The notes beneath the pieces were generated by a model. The model was not told the origin of the DNA and did no database searches. It saw only the letters and a list, made by a program, of their open reading frames with translations. The position numbers were made by a program, and so were the translations under genes. From Amoeboradix gromovi (Eukaryota; Sanchytriomycota; Sanchytriomycetes; Sanchytriales; Sanchytriaceae): a DNA stretch of 19,413 bases. This document shows, piece after piece, positions 6,394-15,740 of the stretch; positions within the stretch are counted from its first letter, which is position 1, and the number at the start of each line of letters is the position of its first letter. The stretch lies in contig JADGIF010000109.1 in NCBI GenBank assembly GCA_018985225.1, forward strand, positions 1-19,413. Reading direction: 5' to 3'.

Positions 6394-6880
6394 CTTCGTT
6401 TATCTCACTGCTTTCCGTATTCTTTTTAAAAGAATATCCTCTGGATGGGTGGAAATGTATCTCATCTTCTAATGTTTCAAACACGCTGTCCAGCTTAAAC
6501 ATGGATTGCATCGTCCGCGTTCTAAATATGTCCGCACAAGACGGGCTGGAAAACACGCTGCCTTCTGAAATGTATGCAACGTTCATAGGGTAAATTACAT
6601 CTTTGTTTTCTCTATATTGCTTTTGTACAATGAACAAATCTTCTAAATGATGGGTCAAATTATATTGCACTCCAGGCGTAGATTTCAGATAGGATTCCAG
6701 AGAAGTTACTATATCTAGGTTTTTTATCTGTGAATTATAAACTGCGTTTGAAGAACTTGAGTCCCATATGTGTTCTGCTTCACTTATATATTCCAAACAA
6801 TTGTCTTTGTTTAGTCCAAATCTATTTATAAAGTTTGGATTCTTCCATTCTATACTTTTGTTGGTCTTTTGATCTTCCAT
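6389..6880 (-). CDS. MED6: Mediator complex subunit 6
   Basis: MED6 is a head-module subunit of Mediator that links activators to RNA polymerase II. The 163-residue frame follows the family layout: I-E-W-K-N-P-N-F-I at residues 10-18 (family W-x-(D/N)-P-x-(W/F)), L-N-K-D-N-C-L-E-Y (family L-x2-x-N-V-L-D-Y-F), S-N-A-V-Y-N-S-Q, G-V-Q-Y-N-L (family G-I-E-(Y/F)-x-L), L-F-I-V-Q-K-Q-Y-R (family L-F-V-I-R-K-Q-x-R), then Y-P-M-N-V-A-Y-I-S-E-G-S-V-F-S-S-P and a final helix. It is shorter than most homologues because the C-terminal tail is reduced. The start is the first ATG. A copy of the mobile element ends only 39 bp upstream, so its promoter probably lies within element DNA. AATAAA overlaps the stop. 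Confidence 0.87.
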   Translation of the reverse strand: MEDQKTNKSIEWKNPNFINRFGLNKDNCLEYISEAEHIWDSSSSNAVYNSQIKNLDIVTSLESYLKSTPGVQYNLTHHLEDLFIVQKQYRENKDVIYPMNVAYISEGSVFSSPSCADIFRTRTMQSMFKLDSVFETLEDEIHFHPSRGYSFKKNTESSEINEE

Positions 6881-6919
6881 AAGTTTGAAAAATGACTCTC
6901 GAGCTCCTTATTAATTTTC

Positions 6920-7399
6920 CTCTTCGTTAAAAGTCTGATTTCCGAGAAAATCGAGAATCTCCACAGAGAAACTAGCAATGCTAGATGCTCAGTTACAGTG
7001 ATTGCTCACGCTCTGACTACCCTGAGGCGGGATTGAATAATGATACATATACTTGTGTATATTCCTTGCTGCCACATACTCTCTATTGTCGCATATTCGG
7101 TAGACCAATCACAGATGAATTATTAAATAAATGGTTTACAGGTTTACTTATGGTTGATATCTTTCTGGGCATTGAAAGACATCTAATTCTTCCATGTTTG
7201 GACCAGCTTATCGGTCTGAGATGAATGTATGCTGTACCTGCTAGTTATTTCTTTAGAATTGACATATTCAGGATTACATCTATTTATTCCATTTACCATT
7301 TGCGAATAGGAAGAATATCGAGTATTTGAGCTACTGGAAAAGCCATGCAACAATATAAAAATGCATACAGGTTCTCAATAATTGATTTATTCAAGAAAA
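6920..7399 (-). mobile_element. Decayed TnpB/Fanzor-like element, copy B
   Basis: The reverse complement aligns with 457-1009, including TTTTCTTGAATAAATCA at the upstream end, the TAACTAGCAGGTACAGCATA region, the A-R-N-I coding motif and the 3' end CTTTTAACGAAGAG. In the shared S-S-Q-T-D stretch the two differences from copy A (TCG/TCA and ACT/ACC) are both synonymous, pointing to past protein coding. Unlike copy A, it has no zinc-ribbon duplication; the middle has diverged or been replaced. It lies just upstream of MED6 and just downstream of the trehalose gene. Confidence 0.65.
6989..7093 (-). pseudogene. RuvC-III remnant in element copy B
   Basis: This is a short frame reading C-D-N-R-E-Y-V-A-A-R-N-I-H-K-Y and then Y-S-I-P-P-Q-x-S-x-S-V-S-x-H-C-N before a TGA. 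It parallels copy A (E-I-D-R-D-H-M-T-A-R-N-I ... Y-S-V-P-P-Q ... S-V-S-D-H-C-N). It keeps A-A-R-N-I, which copy A has as T-A-R-N-I, but it has lost the aspartate of D-R-D (now R-E) and the zinc-ribbon cysteines upstream. It is clearly inactive. Confidence 0.55.
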
Positions 7400-7400
7400 C

Positions 7401-7458
7401 AATCGAGCTGTTTTCTAAGAAAGTTACGAGATTCCATTGGGAAACTAGCAATGCTAGT
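7401..7458 (-). repeat. Second 3'-end fragment abutting copy B
   Basis: This repeats the 3'-end motif including GAAACTAGCAATGCTAG, identical to the one at 6968-6984, in the same orientation and directly upstream of copy B. It suggests tandem or nested insertion of the same element. Confidence 0.5.
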
Positions 7459-7834
7459 CTCGCAATCGCAGAGGTGGCTCAACTTCTACTTTATTGAGGT
7501 GGTTCCTAACTTCTGTAGGATTTATCAACTTGTAATAATCACTTCACAATGTCTTTAATATATCCTCTTTACTCATCGGATGAGAATCTCATTTACGGGA
7601 TGACTTCTATGAGTAACATGAGGAAATATCAAGTGATTATCGAATATGTTCAATATGTACTGGAATCAGTTTCCTGGAGTGAGGAGGGATACCATAGGTC
7701 CTGCCAAACAGGGTGCTCTGTATCAACTAGTGACAACTTAGGTTTTAAATGTTCTGGCCGTGGTTTAGTGATATTTGTCAGGTAAGAAATTGCTACTTAG
7801 AGGTTGCCTGAATTTAAATAAAGTATTATAATAT
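7459..7834. other. 376-bp region between element fragments and the trehalose gene
   Basis: An open frame of 78 codons at 7549-7785 (+) starts with ATG but has no recognisable domain, and its composition is unlike the neighbouring genes. I do not call it a gene. Some of this may be degraded element sequence. No RNA gene was seen. Confidence 0.4.
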
Positions 7835-10149
7835 TTACTGCATTGATAGCTTATGTAGTAGATTAACAACGTCATCACTTGTGTCTATTCTCCATTGAGC
7901 GTTTGTAAACTTTGTACTTCCAGTCACCGCTACTGTATACACCACTACATTTGACATTTCATTATTAAATGCTGCTTTTCTGCTAGTATCAACAGACGGT
8001 GATCTTGAGGACCGTGGGGACGGATTAATGAAATTAGACAAGCTTCTAAACATATCTTCGTCGGTTTTGTCGTCTCTATATAAGTATAAAATTACCCGCA
8101 ACACATGATAAAATCACTTTCAGGATACAGTGCCAGTATCTTTTTGACCATCTCGCCTTTATTGATAGAAACAGGCCTTACTTCGAGATTCTTCTTACCA
8201 ATCAATAATTCAACGGGCATCTTTCCGCTTATACTGTTTTCCAGATGATTCTGACACTCATTCGCTTGAAATGCACCATATTCTAAATCAGCTAATCTGT
8301 AGTGCCAGGTAACGGAACATCTCTTTTGTTCTATAAAGGATCCTTGAGTTCTCTCTGTATAATATTCAAATATCTCTGTAACTTTAGTTTTCCATCCCAA
8401 ATCTATCTGAGAAATCAAATTCAGCCATTTTGTAGTGTTTGCATGTTTTACAAAACTACCGTGTTCAGCAGATAGCCCAATGTGTGGAATGTGTCCAAGG
8501 TGTTGTTCTAAGAATGCTTGATCTCTTCCACTGATGATGTAAACCAAAACATCGTCTCTAGAACACAATTTAGCTAATGAATCCAACAGGTTAGTAGTAG
8601 GTATCGCAGACTGCGGATCATTCACTATTCGTGTTAAAGTACCATCATAGTCCAGCAATAACAATCTCTTTCTTGCCTTGTTGAAAGCAGAGCACAATTC
8701 AGAACTGTTTACCTTTTCAACATTCAATCCAGCGTTGTGAACACTGGTGCATGTGATCAACATCTCATTTACAAAGTTGTTGGCCCATCTCTCACAGTTG
8801 TACCTAATCACATGGTCATACATTACTTGATGCTTGGCCTTTCGCTCTTCCAGCGGAATTTGAATAGCTTGATAAATTGAAGCAGCAACTCCAGCAAAAT
8901 CCCACGGATTAACTAGTAAGGCACCGGGTAATGATCCAGCAGTGCCGGTAAACTCTGACAAAACCAATGGTGCACGGTTATTACTTTGACATACAATGAA
9001 TTCATGTGAAGCGATATTCATACCATCTCTAATAGGAGTAAAAAGACCGACATCTGCTAGTCTCAGAAGAGCATAGTAGTCGTCATATGGAAGCATACGA
9101 TGAATGTGTAATATAGGACTAAAACTGACCGACCCATATTTACCATTAATTTTCATTACCAGGTCATTGACTTTTGACTCCAACTTTTTATCACCGGAAT
9201 TAGTCATCTGAATTAAAACAACTTTTTCATGATACTCAGGATACAGCTCCAGAAACCTTTCAAAAGCTTTTAATTTTTGCAAAACTCCCTTGTGCGCTTC
9301 TAATCTTTCTCTGCCGACTATAACTATCTTGTCTTTATACGCTTGCTTTAATTTCGTCAACTTCTCCTCTACTAGTGGATGATTGCATAACTTTTCGGTT
9401 AATGAAACATTTATACCGATTTGAAAAATACCAATATTGACATGATGGTCATGATCTATTCCCCCAGGGCTACTTTCTAGTCCCAATACACGGGTGCAGC
9501 TAGAAAGGAAATGTCTGGCATACGAATAGTTTTGAAATCCAATTAGTTGTGACCCTAAAACTCCCTCCAATAGTTCCTTACGCTGAGGTAAACTTCTAAA
9601 CAGCTCAGAGGAAGGAAAAGGCGAATGCAGAAAGAACCCTACTTTAACATTTGGGATCATTTTACGAAGAAATCCAGGAACTAGAAATAAATGATAATCA
9701 TTTATGAATACCATGTCATTTGGCTTGTAAATCTTTGCTATTTCATTTGCATACAACTGATTTACATTACAATATGCATCGTAGTACGATTTCTCCTTAA
9801 CTTGCGGAGAATATGGCTGATAATGAAGAATCTGCCAAAGTATTTGCTTACAAAATCCATGATAAAAGTCATGATGCATGTTAATATCTACATCAATATG
9901 TACCATATTTGTAGGGAGCTGCTTTGTCGGCTTAATTAAAGCATCCGAATGATCGCTAATACAGCCGACATACGAAATATCTTGAGATTTTAGCGACGCA
10001 ATCCCAGAATAGAATGCTTTATGACGAGGTTGATCTCTATAGTCCCCGTTGTGCCATTCTATCGGTAATTTATGAGAAGCGACGATGATGCTCATGACAG
10101 TTTCAGGGAAATCAATCATACTAAACCTTTTAATTTCAGCATCCCACAT
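7835..10149 (-). CDS. TPS2: Trehalose-6-phosphate synthase/phosphatase, one 20-nt intron
   Basis: The two-domain protein makes and/or dephosphorylates trehalose-6-phosphate. Exons 10149-8096 and 8075-7835 give 764 residues. The N-terminal half is a GT20 glycosyltransferase domain, with G-R-E-R-L-E-A-H-K-G at 279-288 and P-I-R-D-G-M-N-I with D375. The C-terminal half is a complete HAD phosphatase: D-Y-D-G-T-L-T with D500 and D502, Y-I-I-S-G-R-D, A-E-H-G, V-R-P-V-S-I-N-K-G, and G-D-D-K-T-D-E-D-M-F at 685-694. That last motif is split by the intron after its first codon position pair. In yeast Tps2 the GT20 half is considered inactive. Here several substrate-binding residues look kept, so a bifunctional enzyme is possible. 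Later ATGs at codons 11 and 19 are alternative starts and would widen the 23-bp gap to AGX1. No AATAAA is found at the stop. Confidence 0.92.
8076..8095 (-). other. 20-nt spliceosomal intron in TPS2
   Basis: The sense sequence is GTAATTTTATACTTATATAG, with GT-AG borders and phase 2. Splicing joins C-C-G to D-D-K-T-D-E-D and restores the HAD motif. If retained, it gives an immediate TAA, so unspliced mRNA would lose the catalytic acid motif. Confidence 0.92.
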
Positions 10150-10172
10150 TGCCTAGTCATAACCCCTTGCAG
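10150..10172. promoter_or_regulatory. 23-bp divergent start region, TPS2 / AGX1
   Basis: The two ATGs face away from each other with 23 bp between them (more if TPS2 starts at codon 11 or 19). The promoters must overlap coding sequence or be shared. Confidence 0.5.
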
Positions 10173-11352
10173 ATGGAGAACAAACATTGTTCAACTTCTA
10201 GTACTGCAAATATCCTACTCATCCCAGGTCCCATAGAGGTAGACAAGAGCGTACTAGTTAACGAAAGCGCAGTATCACACGTTGACCCTGCGTTTATTAA
10301 ATCATTTGGAACGACCATTAAGCTACTGAGATTATTGGTTTTGGATAATCAAGTTCAGCCTTTTGTTATCACAGCTTCAGGATCATTGGGTTGGGAAATA
10401 TTTACAAACAACTTTTTAGATGGCCATAAAACACTGGTAGTAAGTCAAGGGTATTTTGGAAGGTCGTTTCAAGAAGTATTTGAGTGCTCTGATCTACCTC
10501 ATGAGTATCTGTTTAGCGGCTATGGCAAGATTCCTTCAGTTGATGAGGTTTTAAGAGCAATGGATATAAACAATTGTACTGCCGTGACTTTTACTCATGT
10601 GGACACTTCAACAGGTGTCCGCTGCAACTTAAATGAATATGTAGGACCTATCCGCGAGAAGTTTCCAAACGCAATCATTGCTGTAGATGGTGTTTGTAGT
10701 CTCGGAGGGGAGGAGTTGGACATGAACGCGACAGATGTTGATTTTGTCATGACAGGATCTCAAAAAGCTATTGGGGGACTCGCTGGACTATCAATTTGCT
10801 GGGCATCACCACGAGCCATGGTAATTTCTACTTATTTAGAAGGTTCTTGGCAACAAAAAGAAAATATCTTCGTATTATGCAAATCTTCAGAGGTGGCTGC
10901 CGATACACCAAGCATATGAAGAAGGTCGACCGTCCTACTACTGCACGCCTGCCGTGAATACTATCATGGCATTAGAATCGGCTCTAAGAGTTGTTTTTCG
11001 CATGAGCAAAACCGACGATTTGCCTACATTGGAAGAGGCTAGAAGCATAATGAAAAAGAGATGGCAGGACCACAAAGATACTGCTGATGCATTCAGATCA
11101 GCTATTAAACAATGTGGACTAAAGTTAATTCCTGAAACAGATCATATCGCTGCAAATACTTTATCTGCAGTATACTCCGCGCCTTTTAATTTGCCTGAAA
11201 TTATTAAAGGCTCCAAAGATAATGGGTTTATTATAGCTGGTGGTTTACTTAAGAACGTCGATCCATATTTTAGAGTTGGGCATATGGGACAATCTATTTA
11301 TTTAGGCCACGTTCTCAAGTACACTCATCTTCTGTCTAAGATCTTAAAATAA
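10173..11352 (+). CDS. AGX1: Alanine-glyoxylate aminotransferase, one 19-nt intron
   Basis: This PLP enzyme transfers the amino group of alanine to glyoxylate, giving glycine and pyruvate. Exons 10173-10820 and 10840-11352 give 386 residues of a class V aminotransferase. Visible motifs are L-L-I-P-G-P-I-E-V near the start, T-A-S-G-S-L-G-W-E, H-V-D-T-S-T-G-V, the PLP-contact A-V-D-G-V-C-S-L-G-G-E-E, and the Schiff-base lysine K198 in G-S-Q-K-A-I-G-G. After the intron come Y-Y-A-N-L-Q-R-W-L-P-I and Y-Y-C-T-P-A-V-N, then the C-terminal R-V-G-H-M-G. The first ATG gives M-E-N-K; an in-frame TTG 24 nt upstream would be an unusual start and is not used. There is no clear mitochondrial presequence. 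AATAAA overlaps the stop. Confidence 0.94.
10821..10839 (+). other. 19-nt spliceosomal intron in AGX1
   Basis: The sequence is GTAATTTCTACTTATTTAG, a phase 0 intron after codon 216. Splicing gives S-P-R-A-M-K-V-L-G-N and then S-S-Y-Y-A-N-L-Q-R-W-L-P, which matches the family. Retention shifts the frame and meets a TGA at 10917-10919. Confidence 0.92.
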
Positions 11353-11353
11353 A
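11348..11353 (+). terminator. Poly(A) signal overlapping the AGX1 stop codon
   Basis: AAATAAAC holds the TAA stop inside AATAAA. Confidence 0.6.
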
Positions 11354-11760
11354 CTATTTTATACGCATAAACTAAAAAAGTCTAGCACATACTCTGTGAA
11401 ATTGAATTACATTCCAGAAGAAATCTAAAGTTACATTAGAGTACCAATTTGAAGAAGTCTGGGATTGACATTTCAAGTTCTACTGATTTATGACAAGAGA
11501 TCTAAAAACAGTTCAGAAAGAAGAAAGTTAGCCAAAAGATTAATGAGTATAATGGACAAAATACAACATGATAGATTAGTATTCCTGACTCTGCTTCAAT
11601 AATAAGAACAGAAGGATAATATGACCTTACTTCTTCTCAATGAGGTCCTAGTTTTCTAAAAAATCAAGAATTTTCATAGAGAAACCGACAAAGCCAGTCA
11701 CTCCTTTTTGTAGAATGAGTCCCACCTCGGTTTTGCATCTTTAAAAAAAGAGGAGTCGGT
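11354..11760. other. About 400-bp region upstream of the AFG3-type gene
   Basis: No gene was recognised. It contains a fragment of the element 3' end (11631-11698) that stops about 62 bp before the ATG. Upstream of that fragment I see only AT-rich sequence. Confidence 0.5.
11631..11698 (-). repeat. Solo 3'-end fragment upstream of AFG3
   Basis: TTCTTCTC, then GAGGTCCTAG, TTTCTAAAAAATCAAGAA and TTTTCATAGAGAAACC, align with the element 3' end seen at 19279-19345 and 6920-6985. No coding remnant remains. It lies within the presumed promoter/5' UTR of the m-AAA protease gene. Confidence 0.5.
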
Positions 11761-13983
11761 ATGATGCAGCGTGTACTTGGAAAAGCTGTTGCGACAATAT
11801 CAAGGTCGCCTAGCCTATACTCACTGCCCAGTCTATCGCAGTCGATGTCAGCTGAAGATATCAAGTTTTTATCCAGATCTTTACTAGCCAGAGGATTTGG
11901 CAAAATGGAAGAGAAACAACGTAAAAATCAGAAGCCTAAGAGTGGCAAGGATGAAGGAGAGCAGAATTCAAAGAAACCCATAACGGACAATATATTCGGA
12001 AAAGATGCCAAAGATGTTAAGAAGCTCTTTGAAATGAGGTTTGAATTCCCTGGTGGCGGTAAAGGCGGCCCAAATCCCAAATCTAAAAACAACTGGTGGC
12101 TACCAGTAGCCATCCTAATGCTTTTGGTTTTATCTAACTCTAGTGGCATGTCTAATGCTCAAGAGACTACATGGCTACAATTTAAAACTAACATTTTGCC
12201 AAATTCTCAGGTTTCTAAGATTGTGGTGGTAAACAAGAATGTGGTATTAGTCTATCAGCAAGGCAATGCTCTACCTTCCTACTTTTTCAACATTGGATCT
12301 GTGGAAACGTTTGAATTCAATTTACAGCAAGCAATTAGAGAGCTGCAAATCTCGCCAGTTCCTGTTTCTTATAAAAGCCAAGTAAACTGGGGTGGGCTAT
12401 TGCTATCACTAGCTCCTACGGCTCTGCTCTTTGGTGGCTTATACTGGCTATCTAGACGTGCTTCTAGTATGGGTAGTTCTGCGGGTCCAGGTGGTGCTAG
12501 CAATATATTCTCAATTGGCAAATCAAAAGCTAAGATGTTTAACCAAGAGAATGATGTCAAGGTGACATTTAAAGATGTAGCTGGATGCGACGAGGCTAAA
12601 GAGGAAATAATGGAATTTGTCAAGTTTTTAAGGGAACCTGAAAGATTCACTAAATTGGGAGCAAAGATTCCACGTGGCGCAATCCTTTCGGGTCCTCCAG
12701 GTACTGGTAAGACATTGCTAGCCAAGGCAACTGCTGGGGAAGCGAAAGTCGCTTTCTATTCTGTGAGCGGGTCTGAATTTGTTGAGATGTTTGTAGGTGT
12801 CGGCAGTGCCCGTGTTCGTGATCTATTTGATAACGCAAGAAAGAATACACCTTGCATTATCTTTCTTGATGAAATAGATGCAATTGGTAAAGCCAGGGGT
12901 AGAGGTGCGCAGTTTGGAGGCAACGATGAGAGAGAGTCTACATTGAACCAACTCTTGGTCGAGATGGATGGATTTGAGGAGAGAGAGCAGGTAGTCGTAT
13001 TGGCTGGCACAAATAGACCAGATGTATTAGATGCTGCACTAATGCGACCTGGTAGGTTTGACAGACAGATAGTTATAGACAAGCCTGATATTAAAGGTAG
13101 AGAAGCCATTTTTAAGGTTCATTTAACCCCAATTAAAACCGGTATAGACACCAATAAGGTAGAAGTAGCAAGAAGGCTGGCAGCAATGACTCCTGGATTT
13201 AGTGGAGCGGACATTGCAAATGTGTGCAATGAAGCAGCATTAATAGCTGCTCGTAAAAATGCGTCATCTGTTATTGACAAACATTTTGAAGCGGCCATAG
13301 ATCGAGTTATTGCCGGTCTAGAAAAGAAGAATAAATTATTGAGCCCAAAGGAAAAGAAGATTGTGGCATATCACGAAGCAGGCCATGCTGTGGCAGGATG
13401 GTTTTTAGAACATGCAGATCCATTATTAAAAGTGTCTATAATCCCACGTGGTAGCGGAACTTTAGGGTTTGCTCAATATCTTCCAAAAGATCAATATCTT
13501 TACTCGACTGAACAACTGGAAGACAGGATGTGCATGACTCTTGCAGGTAGAGTTACCGAAGAATTATTTTTCAAATCTATTACAACTGGGGCTCAAGATG
13601 ATTTGCAAAAAGTAACTAAAGTCGCATATTCCATCGTAACTTCATTTGGGATGAATAGTAAGGTGGGAAAGCTTTCATACTATACACAGCAAGATGACAA
13701 GACACAGCAGTTTCAGAAACCATTCTCTGAGGCTACATCAACTATGATTGATGAAGAAGTTAGGAAGTTAGTTGACAATGCTTATCTTAGAACGACTGAA
13801 CTTCTGAACAAGCACAAAGATGATGTAGAGAAAGTGGCACAGGTTTTGTTAGAAAAGGAAGTCATTGGAAGGGAAACAATCATTGAACTGTTAGGAGATC
13901 GACCATTTGAGAAAGATCGTACATTTGAAGATTACATTAGTGGAAAACACGATATACATGGCGAAAAGGAGGAAAAAAAATAA
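11761..13983 (+). CDS. AFG3: Mitochondrial m-AAA protease subunit, AFG3 type
   Basis: This is an ATP-dependent metalloprotease of the mitochondrial inner membrane, facing the matrix. It degrades misfolded membrane proteins and processes ribosomal and other precursors. The 740-residue protein is full length. A basic, serine-rich presequence is followed by a charged linker and G-G-G-K-G-G-P. Membrane segment 1 is at about 113-128 and segment 2 at about 210-231, with the intermembrane-space domain between them. Walker A G-P-P-G-T-G-K-T is at 311-318. Walker B ([10 protein letters not shown]), the second region of homology ending R-P-G-R-F-D-R, and the zinc site H-E-A-G-H at 538-542 with E539 as catalyst are all present, as is the later T-G-A-Q-D-D ligand motif. 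Y-L-P-K-D-Q-Y-L-Y and [11 protein letters not shown] resemble AFG3/AFG3L2 more than YTA12. No intron and no AATAAA at the stop. Confidence 0.95.
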   Translation: MMQRVLGKAVATISRSPSLYSLPSLSQSMSAEDIKFLSRSLLARGFGKMEEKQRKNQKPKSGKDEGEQNSKKPITDNIFGKDAKDVKKLFEMRFEFPGGGKGGPNPKSKNNWWLPVAILMLLVLSNSSGMSNAQETTWLQFKTNILPNSQVSKIVVVNKNVVLVYQQGNALPSYFFNIGSVETFEFNLQQAIRELQISPVPVSYKSQVNWGGLLLSLAPTALLFGGLYWLSRRASSMGSSAGPGGASNIFSIGKSKAKMFNQENDVKVTFKDVAGCDEAKEEIMEFVKFLREPERFTKLGAKIPRGAILSGPPGTGKTLLAKATAGEAKVAFYSVSGSEFVEMFVGVGSARVRDLFDNARKNTPCIIFLDEIDAIGKARGRGAQFGGNDERESTLNQLLVEMDGFEEREQVVVLAGTNRPDVLDAALMRPGRFDRQIVIDKPDIKGREAIFKVHLTPIKTGIDTNKVEVARRLAAMTPGFSGADIANVCNEAALIAARKNASSVIDKHFEAAIDRVIAGLEKKNKLLSPKEKKIVAYHEAGHAVAGWFLEHADPLLKVSIIPRGSGTLGFAQYLPKDQYLYSTEQLEDRMCMTLAGRVTEELFFKSITTGAQDDLQKVTKVAYSIVTSFGMNSKVGKLSYYTQQDDKTQQFQKPFSEATSTMIDEEVRKLVDNAYLRTTELLNKHKDDVEKVAQVLLEKEVIGRETIIELLGDRPFEKDRTFEDYISGKHDIHGEKEEKK

Positions 13984-14058
13984 GTAAATCTTTTAATTTT
14001 AGCTATTTTTGTTACTTTTTGCCAGATGAACGCAATTTGAGTAAAAACGTGCTTAATC

Positions 14059-15184
14059 ATGACAAGGATTCATTACCCCCTACAACAAATGGAAGAATTA
14101 TCGCTCAAGAAGCACTATTTCACGTTGGGACATTCTAATCTAAGAGTGAGCCCAATTTGCTTAGGAACCATGAACATGGGAAACTCGGAAACTCAGATTC
14201 CATGGGCCAAGGATGAAGCAACATCCATAGGTATCTTGGATTCATACTACAAGCATGGTGGCAACTTTATTGACACGGCAAATCTTTACACTTCAGGAGA
14301 ATCTGAAAAGATCATTGGAAAGTTTATGAAGAGCCACGATAATCGCGATGATATTGTGTTGGCAACTAAGTTCACAGGCAAAGTGAAGAAGATTGCCTCA
14401 AACCATGTAGGGAATGGAAGAAAAAACTTAATGAGATCTTTGGAAGAGTCGTTGGAGAGATTGCAAACTGATTTCATTGATTTGTACTACATGCACTGGT
14501 GGGATAGTATGAGTGATCCTGTCGAAGTGATGCGCAGTTTAGATATTCTGGTACAGTCAGGAAAGGTGGGATATGTCGGTTTGTCAGATTGCCCAGCTTG
14601 GTTCATCAGCAGATGCCAGTCCTTGGCTATGCAGCATGGATATGAGAGAATAGCCGCCATTCAATTGGAATACAGTTTGGTAGAAAGAAACATCGAAATG
14701 GAATACATTGACATGGCGAAGTATTATAATACAGCAGTTATCCCATGGTCACCTTTAGCCGGAGGGTATTTTACATTTATATAGTTTCTTGACTGGTAAG
14801 CAATCAAAAGAAAAATTGCAAGGCAGATTAGCAACTGGCACTTATCAGGGATTCGAAAGAAATAATAAAAAGTGGGAGATCTTAGACACTTTAAAGCAAG
14901 TAGCAAAGAAAGTGGGTAGATCTGAAGCTGATGTTGCCTTTAACTGGGCACTAAAGAGACCAGCCATTACTAGTATTATCATGGGAGCATCTTCGGTTCA
15001 GCAGTTAGAGGCCAATGTGAAAGCAGTGGAGTTTACGATTCCAAGTGAGCAGTTAAAGGAATTAAACGAAGTGTCTGAGCCAGCTAGAGGCGCGCCGTAT
15101 ACGTTCTTTACCAAGGACTCGTTTGCTAGTAAAATGACTTATGGTGATAATCTAGTCGTAGATAAGCATCCAAAATGGTGGTAA
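14059..15184 (+). CDS. Aldo/keto reductase, one 19-nt intron
   Basis: This is an NADPH-dependent reductase of the aldo/keto family (AAD/IolS-like, TIM barrel). The substrate cannot be told from sequence. Exons 14059-14765 and 14785-15184 give 368 residues. The catalytic tetrad is D72 and Y77 (F-I-D-T-A-N-L-Y), K104 (A-T-K-F-T-G) and H146 (Y-Y-M-H-W-W). P-W-S-P-L-A-G-G-F is split by the intron at the second G, followed by L-T-G-K. The cofactor region has I-I-M-G-A-S-S-V-Q-Q-L-E-x-N. The first ATG precedes the domain by a short leader; a second Met at codon 11 is possible. It follows the AFG3-type gene by 75 bp in the same direction. An AATAAA lies 2 nt past the stop. Confidence 0.94.
14766..14784 (+). 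other. 19-nt spliceosomal intron in the aldo/keto reductase
   Basis: The sequence is GTATTTTACATTTATATAG, phase 2. Splicing gives L-A-G-G-F-L-T-G-K, the normal family sequence. Retention reads into the TAG at the intron's own 3' end. Confidence 0.92.
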
Positions 15185-15186
15185 AG

Positions 15187-15192
15187 AATAAA
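15187..15192 (+). terminator. Poly(A) signal just past the aldo/keto reductase stop
   Basis: AATAAA begins 3 nt after the end of the TAA stop. Confidence 0.5.
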
Positions 15193-15734
15193 TTTCTTTT
15201 TTAAACTTACAATTTTGCACGCGAATTACCTAAGCAAAACTGTAACAATTCGTAAGGCAAATATCCCAAAAGCTAGAGCTATTGAAGCATTAATTTCCCA
15301 AATTTTATCGCATATGTTTTAGCTGACACCTACTAGTTACTAATTTCTTTTTTCTACCATAGCTCTTTTGTCATTGCTTGGTAGTCGTTTTATGATTTGA
15401 AGATTGTTGTAGCACTTATTCACATTTTATCGACGGCTGCATCAGGTCGGTATATTGGCATAACCTTTAATCTCTACGAGATCGCTAAATGTCATAATGT
15501 AATGGTTCCAAATCAAAGCTTAACAGGTCTTTGAGTGTTCCGTACTATAGATAGCTTCTTTGTTTTCTTTTGGCTATGAACGTACCACCATTGCAGCTAA
15601 ATGTGTAAACTTAACTGGCAGTGAGATCAACCTGTTTCGCTTAACGAACTAGTATAGGATGCGTCATATGTATTATGTTTTATAGTAGTTTGCTATGTAA
15701 TTCCGAAAACGAGGCAGACCTTTCTGTGACGTTA
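15193..15734. other. About 540-bp region between convergent aldo/keto reductase and NTE1
   Basis: No coding frame of note. A stretch at 15445-15520 has a tRNA-like T-arm string (GGTTCCAAATC), but no acceptor pairing or clear anticodon arm was found, so no tRNA is called. No element fragment was recognised. It probably holds only the two 3' ends. Confidence 0.45.
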
Positions 15735-15740
15735 TTTATT
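15735..15740 (-). terminator. Poly(A) signal overlapping the NTE1 stop codon
   Basis: The sense sequence TAATAAATA has AATAAA starting within the TAA stop. Confidence 0.6.

Noticed and set aside
6985-7224. 79-codon plus-strand frame
   Set aside because: It is antisense to the RuvC-III remnant of element copy B, which has family support on the other strand.
7549-7785. 78-codon frame starting with ATG
   Set aside because: No domain, no neighbour logic, and it lies in a region of element debris next to a 3' end.
10149-10172. TTG at 10149 as the AGX1 start
   Set aside because: It would overlap the TPS2 start codon; the ATG at 10173 precedes the conserved domain and is a normal start.
11420-11450. 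Short match (CATTAGAGTACC) to the reverse of the element coding block
   Set aside because: Twelve identical bases with poor flanks, and the position is on the wrong side of the 11631-11698 fragment to belong to it.
14766-14784. Frameshift or sequencing error instead of an intron
   Set aside because: Four independent breaks all carry GT-AG segments of 19-20 nt with a shared pattern and exact motif restoration, which random errors would not produce.
15445-15520. tRNA-like sequence with GGTTCCAAATC
   Set aside because: No acceptor stem pairing, no proper D arm and no anticodon arm could be built.
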